DNA of 49,058 nt from Comamonadaceae bacterium. GTDB lineage: Bacteria > Pseudomonadota > Gammaproteobacteria > Burkholderiales > Burkholderiaceae_C. The notes beneath the pieces were generated by a model. The model did not search any database and was not told the origin of the DNA. It was given only the letters and a program-made list of their open reading frames with translations. The DNA is taken from positions 1 to 49,058 of the forward strand of contig CANFOQ010000020.1 in the NCBI GenBank assembly GCA_947448745.1, written 5' to 3'. Positions within the stretch are counted from its first letter, which is position 1. Every line of letters starts with the position of its first letter. Both the position numbers and the translations under genes were made by a program. This document shows positions 27,149 to 35,090 of the stretch, piece after piece.

Positions 27149-28669
27149 ATGAATCACAAAACTCAACAAATTGGCGTGGTCGGTGCGGGTGCCATGGGGC
27201 AAGGCATCGCGCAAATAGCCACCCAAGCGCAGGCCCAGGTATTGGTGTTTGATGTCATCGCAGGCGCGGCCGACAAAGCCTGTGCTGCCGTGCGCCTGCA
27301 ATGGCAAAAGCTGCAAGAAAAAGGCCGACTCAGCCCCGAGCAAGTGGCGGACTACGGGCAGCGCCTCAAAGCCGCCGAGCACCTGCACGACCTGGATCAA
27401 TGCCATGTGGTGATTGAAGCCGTGGTGGAAAACCTCACTGTTAAAAAAGCCTTGATCGCCCAACTTGAAAACCTGTTGAGTGAACAGGCCATCATTGCCA
27501 GCAACACATCGTCTTTGTCTGTCACGGCGCTGGCTGCCGACATGAAACACCCAGAACGTTTTGCGGGTTTCCATTTCTTCAACCCCGTGCCACTGATGAA
27601 AGTGGTGGAAGTCGTGGCCGGTTTGGCCACCAGCGAAGCCGCCTGCCAAAGCCTGATGGACTTGGCCCAAGCCATGGGGCACCAAGGGGTGCGTGCCAAA
27701 GACACCCCCGGCTTCATCGTCAACCATGCGGGACGCGGCTACATCACCGAAGCACTTCGCACCGCGTCTGAGGGCATTGCCGACTACGCCACCATCGACC
27801 GGATTTTGAAAGACCAAGTGGGCTTCAAACTCGGCCCTTTTGAGCTGATGGACTTGACCGCTTTGGATGTGTCCCACCCGGTGATGGAATCCATCTACCA
27901 CCAATACTTCGAAGAGCCGCGCTACCGCCCCAATGTCATCACCAGCCAACGTTTGGCCGGTGGCTGGCTCGGCCGCAAAACCGGCCAAGGCTTTTACACC
28001 TACTCCGATGGCAAAGCCCAAGTGACGCCAGAACCACCAGCGCCACGCGTGGCCGACTTGCCGCCTGTGTGGGTGTCATCGCGTGCCGCCCGCCGCGCGG
28101 AACTCTTGCAACTGTTGAAAGACCTGGGTGCCAAGATTGAAACCGGCTCGGCGCCCTCGCCCCAAGCCTTGTGTTTGGTGGCTCCTTTGGGCTTTGACGT
28201 CACCACCTGCGCCATTGTTGAACGATTGGACCCCGCCCGCACCTTGGGGCTGGACATGCTGATGCCCGACGCTGCCACCAAGCGCCGCGTCTTGGCCACC
28301 AACCCCGCCACCCGCAGTGACATGCGAGATGCCGCCCACGCCTTGTTCGCAAAAGATGGCAAAGCCGTCAGCGTCATCGAAGACAGCGGCGGCTTTGTCA
28401 CCCAGCGTGTACTGGCCCAAATCGTCAACATCGCCAGCGACATTTGCCAACAAGGTATTTGCAGCCCGCAAGACCTCGACACCGCCGTCACCTTGGGCTT
28501 GGGCTACCCCAAAGGCCCATTGGCTTTGGGCGACAGCCTGGGGGCCGACAACCTGTTGGAAGTTTTGTTCAACCTGCAAACCGTTTATGGCGATCCCCGT
28601 TACCGCCCCAGCCCTTGGCTGCGCCGCCGTGGCGCCTTGGGTTTGAGCCTGTTGCACACCAGCCATTGA
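27149..28669 (+). CDS. 3-hydroxyacyl-CoA dehydrogenase, PaaH/PaaC-like
   Basis: NAD-dependent oxidation of 3-hydroxyacyl-CoA to 3-oxoacyl-CoA. The 506 residues have the Rossmann motif GVVGAGAMGQGIAQIA (residues 9-24), VIEAVVENLTVKK, the catalytic-histidine segment FAGFHFFNPVPLMKVVEVV, GFIVNHAGRGYITEA and FELMDLTALDV. A second 3HCDH C-terminal domain (about 400-506: SGGFVTQRVLAQIVNIASD, LGYPKGPLALGD) is joined by a linker, an architecture seen in phenylacetate-pathway PaaH. It heads a co-directional acyl-CoA gene run through 33335; the FNR-type box is 55 bases upstream. Beta-oxidation or aromatic-ring catabolic use cannot be separated here. Confidence 0.92.
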   Translation: MNHKTQQIGVVGAGAMGQGIAQIATQAQAQVLVFDVIAGAADKACAAVRLQWQKLQEKGRLSPEQVADYGQRLKAAEHLHDLDQCHVVIEAVVENLTVKKALIAQLENLLSEQAIIASNTSSLSVTALAADMKHPERFAGFHFFNPVPLMKVVEVVAGLATSEAACQSLMDLAQAMGHQGVRAKDTPGFIVNHAGRGYITEALRTASEGIADYATIDRILKDQVGFKLGPFELMDLTALDVSHPVMESIYHQYFEEPRYRPNVITSQRLAGGWLGRKTGQGFYTYSDGKAQVTPEPPAPRVADLPPVWVSSRAARRAELLQLLKDLGAKIETGSAPSPQALCLVAPLGFDVTTCAIVERLDPARTLGLDMLMPDAATKRRVLATNPATRSDMRDAAHALFAKDGKAVSVIEDSGGFVTQRVLAQIVNIASDICQQGICSPQDLDTAVTLGLGYPKGPLALGDSLGADNLLEVLFNLQTVYGDPRYRPSPWLRRRGALGLSLLHTSH

Positions 28670-28673
28670 CACC

Positions 28674-29456
28674 ATGACCGCCCAACTCAAAAGCCACAGC
28701 CAAGGTCAAACCTTGGTGTTGACCATTTCCAACCCCGAGCACCGCAACGCCTTGGGGCCCGAGATGTACAGCGCTGGCGTTGAAACCTTGAATGTGGCCG
28801 AGAGCAACCCGGATGTGCGCACGGTCGTCATCACCGGCGACGGCGCACATTTCAGCGCCGGCGGCAACTTGAACCGCTTGTTGTCCAACCGTGAATTGCC
28901 GCCAGAACACCAAGCGCAAAGCATCGAAGGCTTGCACAACTGGATAGAAGCCATTCGCACCTTTCCCAAGCCCGTCATCGCGGCGGTGGAAGGGGCTGCT
29001 GCAGGCGCGGGGTTTTCGTTGGCACTGGCCTGCGATTTCTTGGTGGCCGCGCAAGACAGCGTGTTTGTCATGGCCTACAGCTCGGTGGGTCTGTCGCCCG
29101 ATGGCGGCGGCAGTTGGCACTTGGCACGTGCCATGCCACGCGCTTTGGTCAGCCAGTGGTTGATGCTGGGCGACAAAATCAGCGCCGCCGATTTGCACCG
29201 CTGGGGCTTGGTGAACCACCTCAGCCCGAAAGGCGACGCATTGAGCGAAGCCTTGGCCTTGGCTGAACGATTGAACGCACGGGCACCGAACGCCTTGGCC
29301 AGCATCAAAGAGTTGTTATCTTCGGCCCAGCAACAAGACCTCTATGCCCAGCTGCCCATGGAGAAAAAGCACTTCGTGAATAATCTGCACCATCCCAACG
29401 CGGGGATTGGTATCCAGGCTTTTTTGAACAAAGAAACGCCGCATTACAAACCCTGA
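28674..29456 (+). CDS. Enoyl-CoA hydratase/isomerase family protein
   Basis: Crotonase-fold enzyme acting on acyl-CoA thioesters. The 260-residue protein has the first oxyanion-hole segment HFSAGGNLNRL (residues about 60-70) and the second, EGAAAGAGFSLALACDFLVAA. At the position of the second catalytic Glu of classical hydratases it reads VGLSPDGGGSW, with Asp. Asp at this site occurs in isomerase-type members such as PaaG, so isomerase activity is as likely as hydratase. It begins four bases after the dehydrogenase stop and is probably cotranscribed and functionally paired with it. Confidence 0.9.
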   Translation: MTAQLKSHSQGQTLVLTISNPEHRNALGPEMYSAGVETLNVAESNPDVRTVVITGDGAHFSAGGNLNRLLSNRELPPEHQAQSIEGLHNWIEAIRTFPKPVIAAVEGAAAGAGFSLALACDFLVAAQDSVFVMAYSSVGLSPDGGGSWHLARAMPRALVSQWLMLGDKISAADLHRWGLVNHLSPKGDALSEALALAERLNARAPNALASIKELLSSAQQQDLYAQLPMEKKHFVNNLHHPNAGIGIQAFLNKETPHYKP

Positions 29457-29529
29457 TATTTCAACAACCAGCTCCTAGCGGTCCCGCCGGTGACAGCTTG
29501 GGGCCTTTTGGTCACCCACAAGACAGACG

Positions 29530-30246
29530 ATGGACGATCCAATCCTTACCATTGAAGAGCGCGAGGCAGTCAATGCCGGACGTTGGTTTTCTTCCCTTTC
29601 ACCTTCCCTCAGACACGACATCCTCCGATGCGCTTATGTCAAACGACTCAAAGACGGCGACCTGATTGCCGCGCGTGGCGACTCGCCCGAAGAGTGGATG
29701 GCCTGCGCCAAGGGCGCGGTCCGCGTCAGCAGCACGGCCTTGTCGGGCAAACAAATCACCTTCACTTACGTGGAGCCGGGCATTTGGTTTGGCGATGTCG
29801 CCATTCTGGACGGCGACAGCCGCACCCACGATGTCTACGCCCATGGCGAGACCACCATCTTGTGCGTGGCGAAAGCGGATTTCCACAAAATTCTGGCCTC
29901 TCATGTCGAGTTCTACGACGCCATGTTGCGCTTGCAAGCCCGTCGCATTCGGCAGTTGTTTGGCTTGGTGGAAGACCTCAACACCCTGCCTCTGCGCTCG
30001 CGCTTGGCCAAGCAGTTGTTGCACTTGGCCCGCAGTTACGGCGTGCCCTCGCTCAACCATCCCGACGAGATCCGCATTGGCTTGCATTTGGCACAGGAAG
30101 AATTGGCGCAATTGCTGGGCGCGTCACGCCAGCGGGTCAACCAGGAACTCAAAGCGATGGAGCGCGAAGAGGCGCTGCGCATCGAGCCAGGTGGTCTGGT
30201 GATACGCAACCAGCAGGCTCTGATGCAGATCAGCGCCACGGAGTAA
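29530..30246 (+). CDS. Crp/Fnr-family transcriptional regulator
   Basis: Homodimeric activator/repressor with an N-terminal cyclic-nucleotide-type effector domain (residues about 20-130: WFGDVAILDGDSRTHDVYAHGET) and a C-terminal winged helix-turn-helix (AQEELAQLLGASRQRVNQELKAM). It lacks the N-terminal cysteine cluster of FNR; the Cys residues seen (for example CAYVKR, MACAKG) are not arranged as a 4Fe-4S ligand set. The DNA-reading helix SRQRVNQ differs from the E. coli CRP SRETVGR. The gene is embedded in an acyl-CoA catabolic run, 73 bases after the hydratase, so it may be a local pathway regulator. The effector is unknown. Confidence 0.9.
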   Translation: MDDPILTIEEREAVNAGRWFSSLSPSLRHDILRCAYVKRLKDGDLIAARGDSPEEWMACAKGAVRVSSTALSGKQITFTYVEPGIWFGDVAILDGDSRTHDVYAHGETTILCVAKADFHKILASHVEFYDAMLRLQARRIRQLFGLVEDLNTLPLRSRLAKQLLHLARSYGVPSLNHPDEIRIGLHLAQEELAQLLGASRQRVNQELKAMEREEALRIEPGGLVIRNQQALMQISATE

Positions 30247-30249
30247 TGC

Positions 30250-31338
30250 ATGAGCAACTTTGATAATTTCGTCGGCACCCGCGAGGTGAGCGACGCGCAC
30301 CGCTTCGACACGGGCGCCTTGGAACATTGGCTGGGCCAGCACATGGCGGGCTTTGAAGGCCCTTTGCAAGTGGAGATGTTCAAGGGCGGCCAATCCAACC
30401 CCACCTACAAACTCAACACGCCCAATGCCAGCTATGTGATGCGGGCCAAGCCTGGTCCTGTGGCCAAGTTGCTGCCCTCGGCCCATGCCATCGAGCGCGA
30501 GTTCAAAGTCATGAGCGGACTGCACGGCACCGGCGTACCCGTCGCCAAAATGCATGTCTTGTGCGAAGACGAATCCATCATCGGTCGCGCGTTTTACGTC
30601 ATGGAGTTCGTGCAAGGCCGCGTCCTGTGGGACCAAGCCTTGCCTGGCATGACCCCCGCAGAACGCCGCGACATCTATTTGGAAATGAACCGTGTCATCG
30701 CCGCTTTGCATGCGGTGGATTACAAGGCCCAAGGTCTTGAAAGCTACGGCAAACCCGGCAATTACTTTGACCGCCAAATTGGCCGCTGGAGCAAGCAGTA
30801 CGTGGCCTCCGTCACTCAGCCCATTCCTGAAATGGACAAGCTGATGGCCTGGTTGCCGGCCAACATGCCCGAGAGCGCCCGCGCCGACCTGACCTGCATC
30901 GTGCACGGCGACTTCCGCTTGGACAACCTGATCTTCCATCCCACCGAACCACGCGTCTTGGCCGTGCTCGATTGGGAACTCTCCACGCTGGGTCACCCGT
31001 TGGCCGACTTCAGCTACCACTGCATGTCTTGGCATATTCCGCCCGGCAGTTTCCGTGGCATTGGCGGCCTCGACCATGCCGCTTTGGGCATTCCCTTGGA
31101 AGACGAGTACATCGATTTGTATTGCCAACGCTCGGGCATCACCACGCTGGCGGCACTGAAAAAAGACTGGAATTTCTACCTGGCCTACAACATGTTCCGC
31201 ATCGCGGCCATCTTGCAAGGCATCGCCAAACGCGTGGAAGACGGCACAGCGTCTAGCGCCGAGGCCAAAGCATCAGGCGCAGGGGCACGTCCCATGGCCG
31301 AACTGGCCTGGCTGTTCGCCCAACGCAGTTCTCACTGA
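30250..31338 (+). CDS. APH-like phosphotransferase family protein (ACAD10/11-associated)
   Basis: Aminoglycoside phosphotransferase-fold kinase. The 362-residue protein shows the glycine-rich nucleotide-loop region [10 protein letters not shown], an invariant Lys region in VMRAKP, catalytic [13 protein letters not shown], metal-binding [18 protein letters not shown]. In eukaryotic ACAD10/11 and in many bacteria this domain is fused or adjacent to an acyl-CoA dehydrogenase; here the dehydrogenase follows 24 bases downstream. In those systems it phosphorylates a hydroxyacyl-CoA, which the dehydrogenase partner then dephosphorylates to an enoyl-CoA; that activity is inferred from context. It starts three bases after the crp stop. 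Confidence 0.9.
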   Translation: MSNFDNFVGTREVSDAHRFDTGALEHWLGQHMAGFEGPLQVEMFKGGQSNPTYKLNTPNASYVMRAKPGPVAKLLPSAHAIEREFKVMSGLHGTGVPVAKMHVLCEDESIIGRAFYVMEFVQGRVLWDQALPGMTPAERRDIYLEMNRVIAALHAVDYKAQGLESYGKPGNYFDRQIGRWSKQYVASVTQPIPEMDKLMAWLPANMPESARADLTCIVHGDFRLDNLIFHPTEPRVLAVLDWELSTLGHPLADFSYHCMSWHIPPGSFRGIGGLDHAALGIPLEDEYIDLYCQRSGITTLAALKKDWNFYLAYNMFRIAAILQGIAKRVEDGTASSAEAKASGAGARPMAELAWLFAQRSSH

Positions 31339-31362
31339 CAACCATACCAACTGGAGCACACC

Positions 31363-32625
31363 ATGAACTTCGATTACACCGACAAGGTCAAAACCCTGCA
31401 AGCGCGCTTGATCGCGTTCATGGACGAGCACATCTACCCGAACGAAAAACGCTTCTTCCAAGAAATTGCAGACAACCGTGCCAAGGGCAACGCCTGGGTG
31501 CCCACCAAATTGATTGAAGAACTCAAACCCTTGGCCCGCAAAGCCGGTTTGTGGAATTTGTTTTTGCCGCACAGCAAACGCGCACCCGAGGGTTTGAGCA
31601 ATTTGGAATACGCACCCCTGTGCGAAATCATGGGCCGTGTGCCATTTGCCGCCGAGGTGTTCAACTGTTCGGCACCCGACACCGGCAACATGGAAACCTT
31701 CGAGCGTTACGCCAGCGAAGAACTGAAAGACCAGTGGTTGGAGCCCCTGCTGCGCGGTGAGATCCGCTCGGCCTTCTTGATGACCGAGCCCGAGGTGGCC
31801 TCATCGGACGCCACCAACATCCAAACCCGCATCGAGCGCGATGGCGACCATTACGTCATCAATGGCCGCAAGTGGTGGTCGTCAGGTGCTGGCGACCCCC
31901 GCTGCGCGGTTTACATCGTCATGGGCAAAACCGACCCCGATGCGCCTCGCCATTCTCAACAAAGCATGATCATCGTGCCCGCCAATTCACCTGGCGTGAC
32001 CGTCATGCGTCCACTCTCGGTGTTTGGCTACGACGACGCGCCCCACGGCCACATGGAAGTGGACCTGAAAAACGTGCGTGTGCCTGTGGGCAACCTGCTG
32101 CTGGGCGAAGGCCGTGGTTTTGAGATCGCCCAAGGCCGCTTGGGCCCAGGACGCATTCACCACTGCATGCGCACCATCGGTGCCGCCGAACGCGCCATGG
32201 AGCTGATGGTCAAACGCCTCAACAGCCGCGTGGCTTTTGGCAAACCTGTGTCCTCCCAAGGCGTGTGGCACGAGCGCTTGGCCGATGGCCGCATCATGAT
32301 CGAGCAAGCCCGCTTGCTGACCCTGAAAGCCGCCTACATGATGGACACCGTGGGCAACAAAATCGCCCGCACTGAGATTGCCATGATCAAGGTGATCGCC
32401 CCCAACATGGCCTGCCAAATCATCGACTGGGCCATCCAAGCGCACGGCGGTGGCGGTGTCAGCGACGATTTCCCCTTGGCATATGCCTACGCCAACCAAC
32501 GCACGCTGCGCTTGGCTGATGGCCCGGATGAGGTGCACCGCGCGGCGATTGCCAAGCTGGAATTGGCACGACACATCAGCACCGCGCCGCAAGACGTGGA
32601 AATGCCCGTCACACGAGGCTGCTGA
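31363..32625 (+). CDS. Acyl-CoA dehydrogenase (ACAD10/11-like)
   Basis: FAD-dependent acyl-CoA dehydrogenase with 420 residues: N-terminal helical domain, beta domain with [20 protein letters not shown] and [20 protein letters not shown], and C-terminal helical domain with [51 protein letters not shown] and [18 protein letters not shown]. It is preceded by GGAG at 31353-31356. The preceding APH-like gene is the usual partner in the ACAD10/11 group, which handles hydroxylated acyl chains. It lies between that gene and a GST gene (overlap-free, two-base gap). Confidence 0.94.
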   Translation: MNFDYTDKVKTLQARLIAFMDEHIYPNEKRFFQEIADNRAKGNAWVPTKLIEELKPLARKAGLWNLFLPHSKRAPEGLSNLEYAPLCEIMGRVPFAAEVFNCSAPDTGNMETFERYASEELKDQWLEPLLRGEIRSAFLMTEPEVASSDATNIQTRIERDGDHYVINGRKWWSSGAGDPRCAVYIVMGKTDPDAPRHSQQSMIIVPANSPGVTVMRPLSVFGYDDAPHGHMEVDLKNVRVPVGNLLLGEGRGFEIAQGRLGPGRIHHCMRTIGAAERAMELMVKRLNSRVAFGKPVSSQGVWHERLADGRIMIEQARLLTLKAAYMMDTVGNKIARTEIAMIKVIAPNMACQIIDWAIQAHGGGGVSDDFPLAYAYANQRTLRLADGPDEVHRAAIAKLELARHISTAPQDVEMPVTRGC

Positions 32626-32627
32626 CC

Positions 32628-33335
32628 ATGATCGACGTCTACAGCTGGCCCACGCCGAACGGCCACAAAGTCCACATCATGTTGGAGGAATGTGGTTTGA
32701 GGCTGGGCCGTGACTGGCTGGCGCATCCCATCCACATTGGGCAAGGCGAACAGTTCACGCCCGAGTTTTTAACCATCAGCCCGAACAACAAAATTCCGGC
32801 CTTGGTGGACCCGAACGGGCCTGATGGCCAGCCCATCAGCCTGTTCGAGTCGGGCGCGATTCTGATTTACCTGGCCGCCAAGTTTGGCAAATTCATGCCC
32901 AAAAGCGACCGCGCCAAATATGACGTGCTGCAGTGGTTGATGTTTCAAATGGGTGGCGTCGGGCCCATGCTGGGTCAAGCGCATCATTTCAGGATTTATG
33001 CGCCTGAAAAAATTCAATACGGCATTGACCGCTACACCAACGAAGCCCGGCGTTTGTATGGCGTGATGGACAAACAATTGGCTTTGCACCCGTATATCGC
33101 CGGTAAAACCTACAGCATTGCTGACATGGCCATTTATCCTTGGATTCGCAGTTGGAAAAACCAAGGCATTGATTGGGCCGATTACCCGCGCTTGAAGGAA
33201 TGGTTTGACATGATCAGCGAACGACCAGCGGTGATTCGCGGCTGTGAGGTTTTGGCTGATTTACGCAAGCCCTTGCAAAACGACAAGAAGGCGATGGAAA
33301 CCTTGTTTGGGAAAGCGCAATATCAGAAGCGGTGA
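32628..33335 (+). CDS. Glutathione S-transferase, YfcG/YghU-like
   Basis: GST-fold protein of 235 residues. The thioredoxin domain has YSWPTPNGHKVHIML (Thr-Pro-Asn, as in the Nu class represented by YfcG), NNKIPALVDPNGPDGQPISLFESGAI with cis-Pro and the Glu-Ser glutathione contact, followed by the helical domain with YIAGKTYSIADMAIYPWIR. It could be a disulfide-bond reductase, as for YfcG. It is two bases after the acyl-CoA dehydrogenase stop and ends the acyl-CoA run; its stop is eight bases from that of the convergent lipoprotein gene. Confidence 0.9.
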   Translation: MIDVYSWPTPNGHKVHIMLEECGLRLGRDWLAHPIHIGQGEQFTPEFLTISPNNKIPALVDPNGPDGQPISLFESGAILIYLAAKFGKFMPKSDRAKYDVLQWLMFQMGGVGPMLGQAHHFRIYAPEKIQYGIDRYTNEARRLYGVMDKQLALHPYIAGKTYSIADMAIYPWIRSWKNQGIDWADYPRLKEWFDMISERPAVIRGCEVLADLRKPLQNDKKAMETLFGKAQYQKR

Positions 33336-33343
33336 TGGATTCT

Positions 33344-34258
33344 TCAGTGGAAGAATTTGACGATGGTGTTTTGAACACTGGTACTGGTGCCTGGAATCGT
33401 TCCACAGGCACCAGTTGTTGTGCCGTTGCTTACATATATGTAGTTGTCGCGAACAGCTATGCCGGCGCTGCCGCAAAGCCAGTTTGAATCCTTTTTGAAA
33501 ACTTCAACATGAGATTCATTGGTGATTTTTGCAATCCAACTGCCAGATCCATCAGCATTTCCTTTATTCACAACGTAGATTATGTTTCCATCGAATGCAA
33601 TTCCATTGGGTAGATTGAGGGCTGAATCCAAGATAAGTGGAGTTGGAGTGATCGTGTCTGGCGTTAATTTATATATAGAACCCTCATCAGTTGTGAAATA
33701 AATCAGATTAGATTTGAAGGCAAATGCCTTAGGTGATTGACCGACAGAAAATTGTTTATTCCATGATGTATATCCAGAATAACTGATACCAACCGATGGA
33801 GTTGCTCCTGCCACAAAAGCAGCGTATAAATTATTGTTTGCATCAAAGGCTAAACCATAATGGCTTCCGACATTTAAAGCCAAAGGTATGCCGGTAATTG
33901 ACAAAAAAGTGCTGAGACCAGATGAAGGAATTCCTGTAGCGTAAATTGACCCTGAGTTATTAGAAGTAATGCCAATCACATCAGTTAATCCCGCAAAACC
34001 AGAAGGAATCAAGCTATCTAACGAGTTGATTTTCAAAATCCCATTTACACCTGAGCTAAGTTGATTAGCAACGTAAATATCTGTACCAGAAACAGTCATC
34101 AACTTTGGCGACATGATTCTTGAATCAGCAGAAACCAAATGAGGATTGCCCGTTGGCTCGACAATGGTTTGGCTGTTATTCCCTCCCCCGCACCCCACCA
34201 GTGCCAGCGACATGGCAGCCGCCAAAGTAGGCAGAAAGGATTGAATTGAAATTCTCAT
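33344..34258 (-). CDS. Putative lipoprotein with beta-propeller (NHL/SMP-like) repeats
   Basis: I do not recognise a named family. ATG at 34258 gives a signal peptide with lipobox LVGC at the end (MRISIQSFLPTLAAAMSLALVGCGGGNN), so it is probably a lipoprotein. The rest (about 30-304) is made of repeated short beta motifs: GTDIYVANQL, GSIYATG, NNLYAAFV, NLIYFTTDEG, GNIIYVVNKGNADG and DNYIYVSNG, as in a beta-propeller. The DNA is visibly richer in A and T, with more TAT/AAT/ATA codons than neighbouring genes, suggesting transfer or weak selection. It is head-to-head with the six-cysteine lipoprotein gene (54 bases between starts). Confidence 0.75.
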   Translation of the reverse strand: MRISIQSFLPTLAAAMSLALVGCGGGNNSQTIVEPTGNPHLVSADSRIMSPKLMTVSGTDIYVANQLSSGVNGILKINSLDSLIPSGFAGLTDVIGITSNNSGSIYATGIPSSGLSTFLSITGIPLALNVGSHYGLAFDANNNLYAAFVAGATPSVGISYSGYTSWNKQFSVGQSPKAFAFKSNLIYFTTDEGSIYKLTPDTITPTPLILDSALNLPNGIAFDGNIIYVVNKGNADGSGSWIAKITNESHVEVFKKDSNWLCGSAGIAVRDNYIYVSNGTTTGACGTIPGTSTSVQNTIVKFFH

Positions 34259-34311
34259 GGTCACTACATCATCGGTTTCTAAAGCTGGGCCTTGAGTTGA
34301 TAATACAGCCC

Positions 34312-35028
34312 ATGTCTTTTTCACCCTTGACCATGCTCAAACTTTCTTCTAAATGGACCATGGCGTTGCTGCTGGTGTTGGCTGTCGTTGCGTGCTCAGA
34401 CGACAAGCCAACATCAGACGCCAAATTCAAGCCCTTGCCTGAAAAACGCGATCCTTCAAAACAAGAAGCTGAACAATACTCACGACGCTTGGAATCTGTC
34501 ATGAATGAGGGCTCGCAGAGCACCGAGGGCATGGAAGAAGCCCCTAAAGCTTCCAAGGCCCGACCGCCCAATTCAGGCAAAGACCCCATGATTCGCATCA
34601 CCAAGGATGGTCATCCCATGGGCGAGGTGGTGCACCACAGCGACAAACTCGACTATTTCGAATGCAAAGGCATCGTGGCGCCTTGGTTTTTGGAATTGGT
34701 GGTGGCTGAAATGAATTATTTCAATGAAATATTGGAATTACCCTTCGTGGACCCCAAAACTTGCATCGTCACCTACGGCACGGAGAAAAGCTTGACGCCT
34801 GGCCGCATCGGCATTCAGCTTTATGAAAACAACCGTCAGTTTGAGCGCTGTATCAAAAATGAAGAATGCCCAGTATTCAGGACGGTCAACTTCGTCCCCA
34901 ACAAGAACGCCATCATGCGTTCGTATTTTTTCTCGGATTTCAGCCGGCGTCTGATCCAACACCAATGTGTTACCGACACTGGCAAATGGCACCGCGATAA
35001 AACATGCTACGACGTAGAGGATCTCTGA
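34312..35028 (+). CDS. Six-cysteine domain lipoprotein, unknown family (copy 1)
   Basis: No family recognised. Two in-frame ATGs are possible, 34312 and 34333; from the second the protein begins MLKLSSKWTMALLLVLAVVACSDD, with a lipobox VVAC at Cys21, indicating a lipoprotein of 231 residues. A charged disordered linker (about 22-105) precedes a domain with Cys at 111, 144, 173, 179, 212 and 225 (numbered from 34333). Shared landmarks with the next gene are FECKG, IGIQLYENN, ECPVFR, and NKNAIMRSYFFSDF. Secretion and paired cysteines suggest three disulfides in the periplasm or on the surface. Confidence 0.82.
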   Translation: MSFSPLTMLKLSSKWTMALLLVLAVVACSDDKPTSDAKFKPLPEKRDPSKQEAEQYSRRLESVMNEGSQSTEGMEEAPKASKARPPNSGKDPMIRITKDGHPMGEVVHHSDKLDYFECKGIVAPWFLELVVAEMNYFNEILELPFVDPKTCIVTYGTEKSLTPGRIGIQLYENNRQFERCIKNEECPVFRTVNFVPNKNAIMRSYFFSDFSRRLIQHQCVTDTGKWHRDKTCYDVEDL

Positions 35029-35090
35029 AACCCTGCGGCTCAAGATCGCTTGTTTCGTGCCGATCATTTGACACGATCACTGTTCATGTC

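Noticed and set aside
29484-29513. ggtgac...gtcacc inverted repeat before the Crp/Fnr gene as an autoregulatory site
   Set aside because: The arms are about 15 bases apart, unlike the TGTGA-N6-TCACA or TTGAT-N4-ATCAA geometry of this family.
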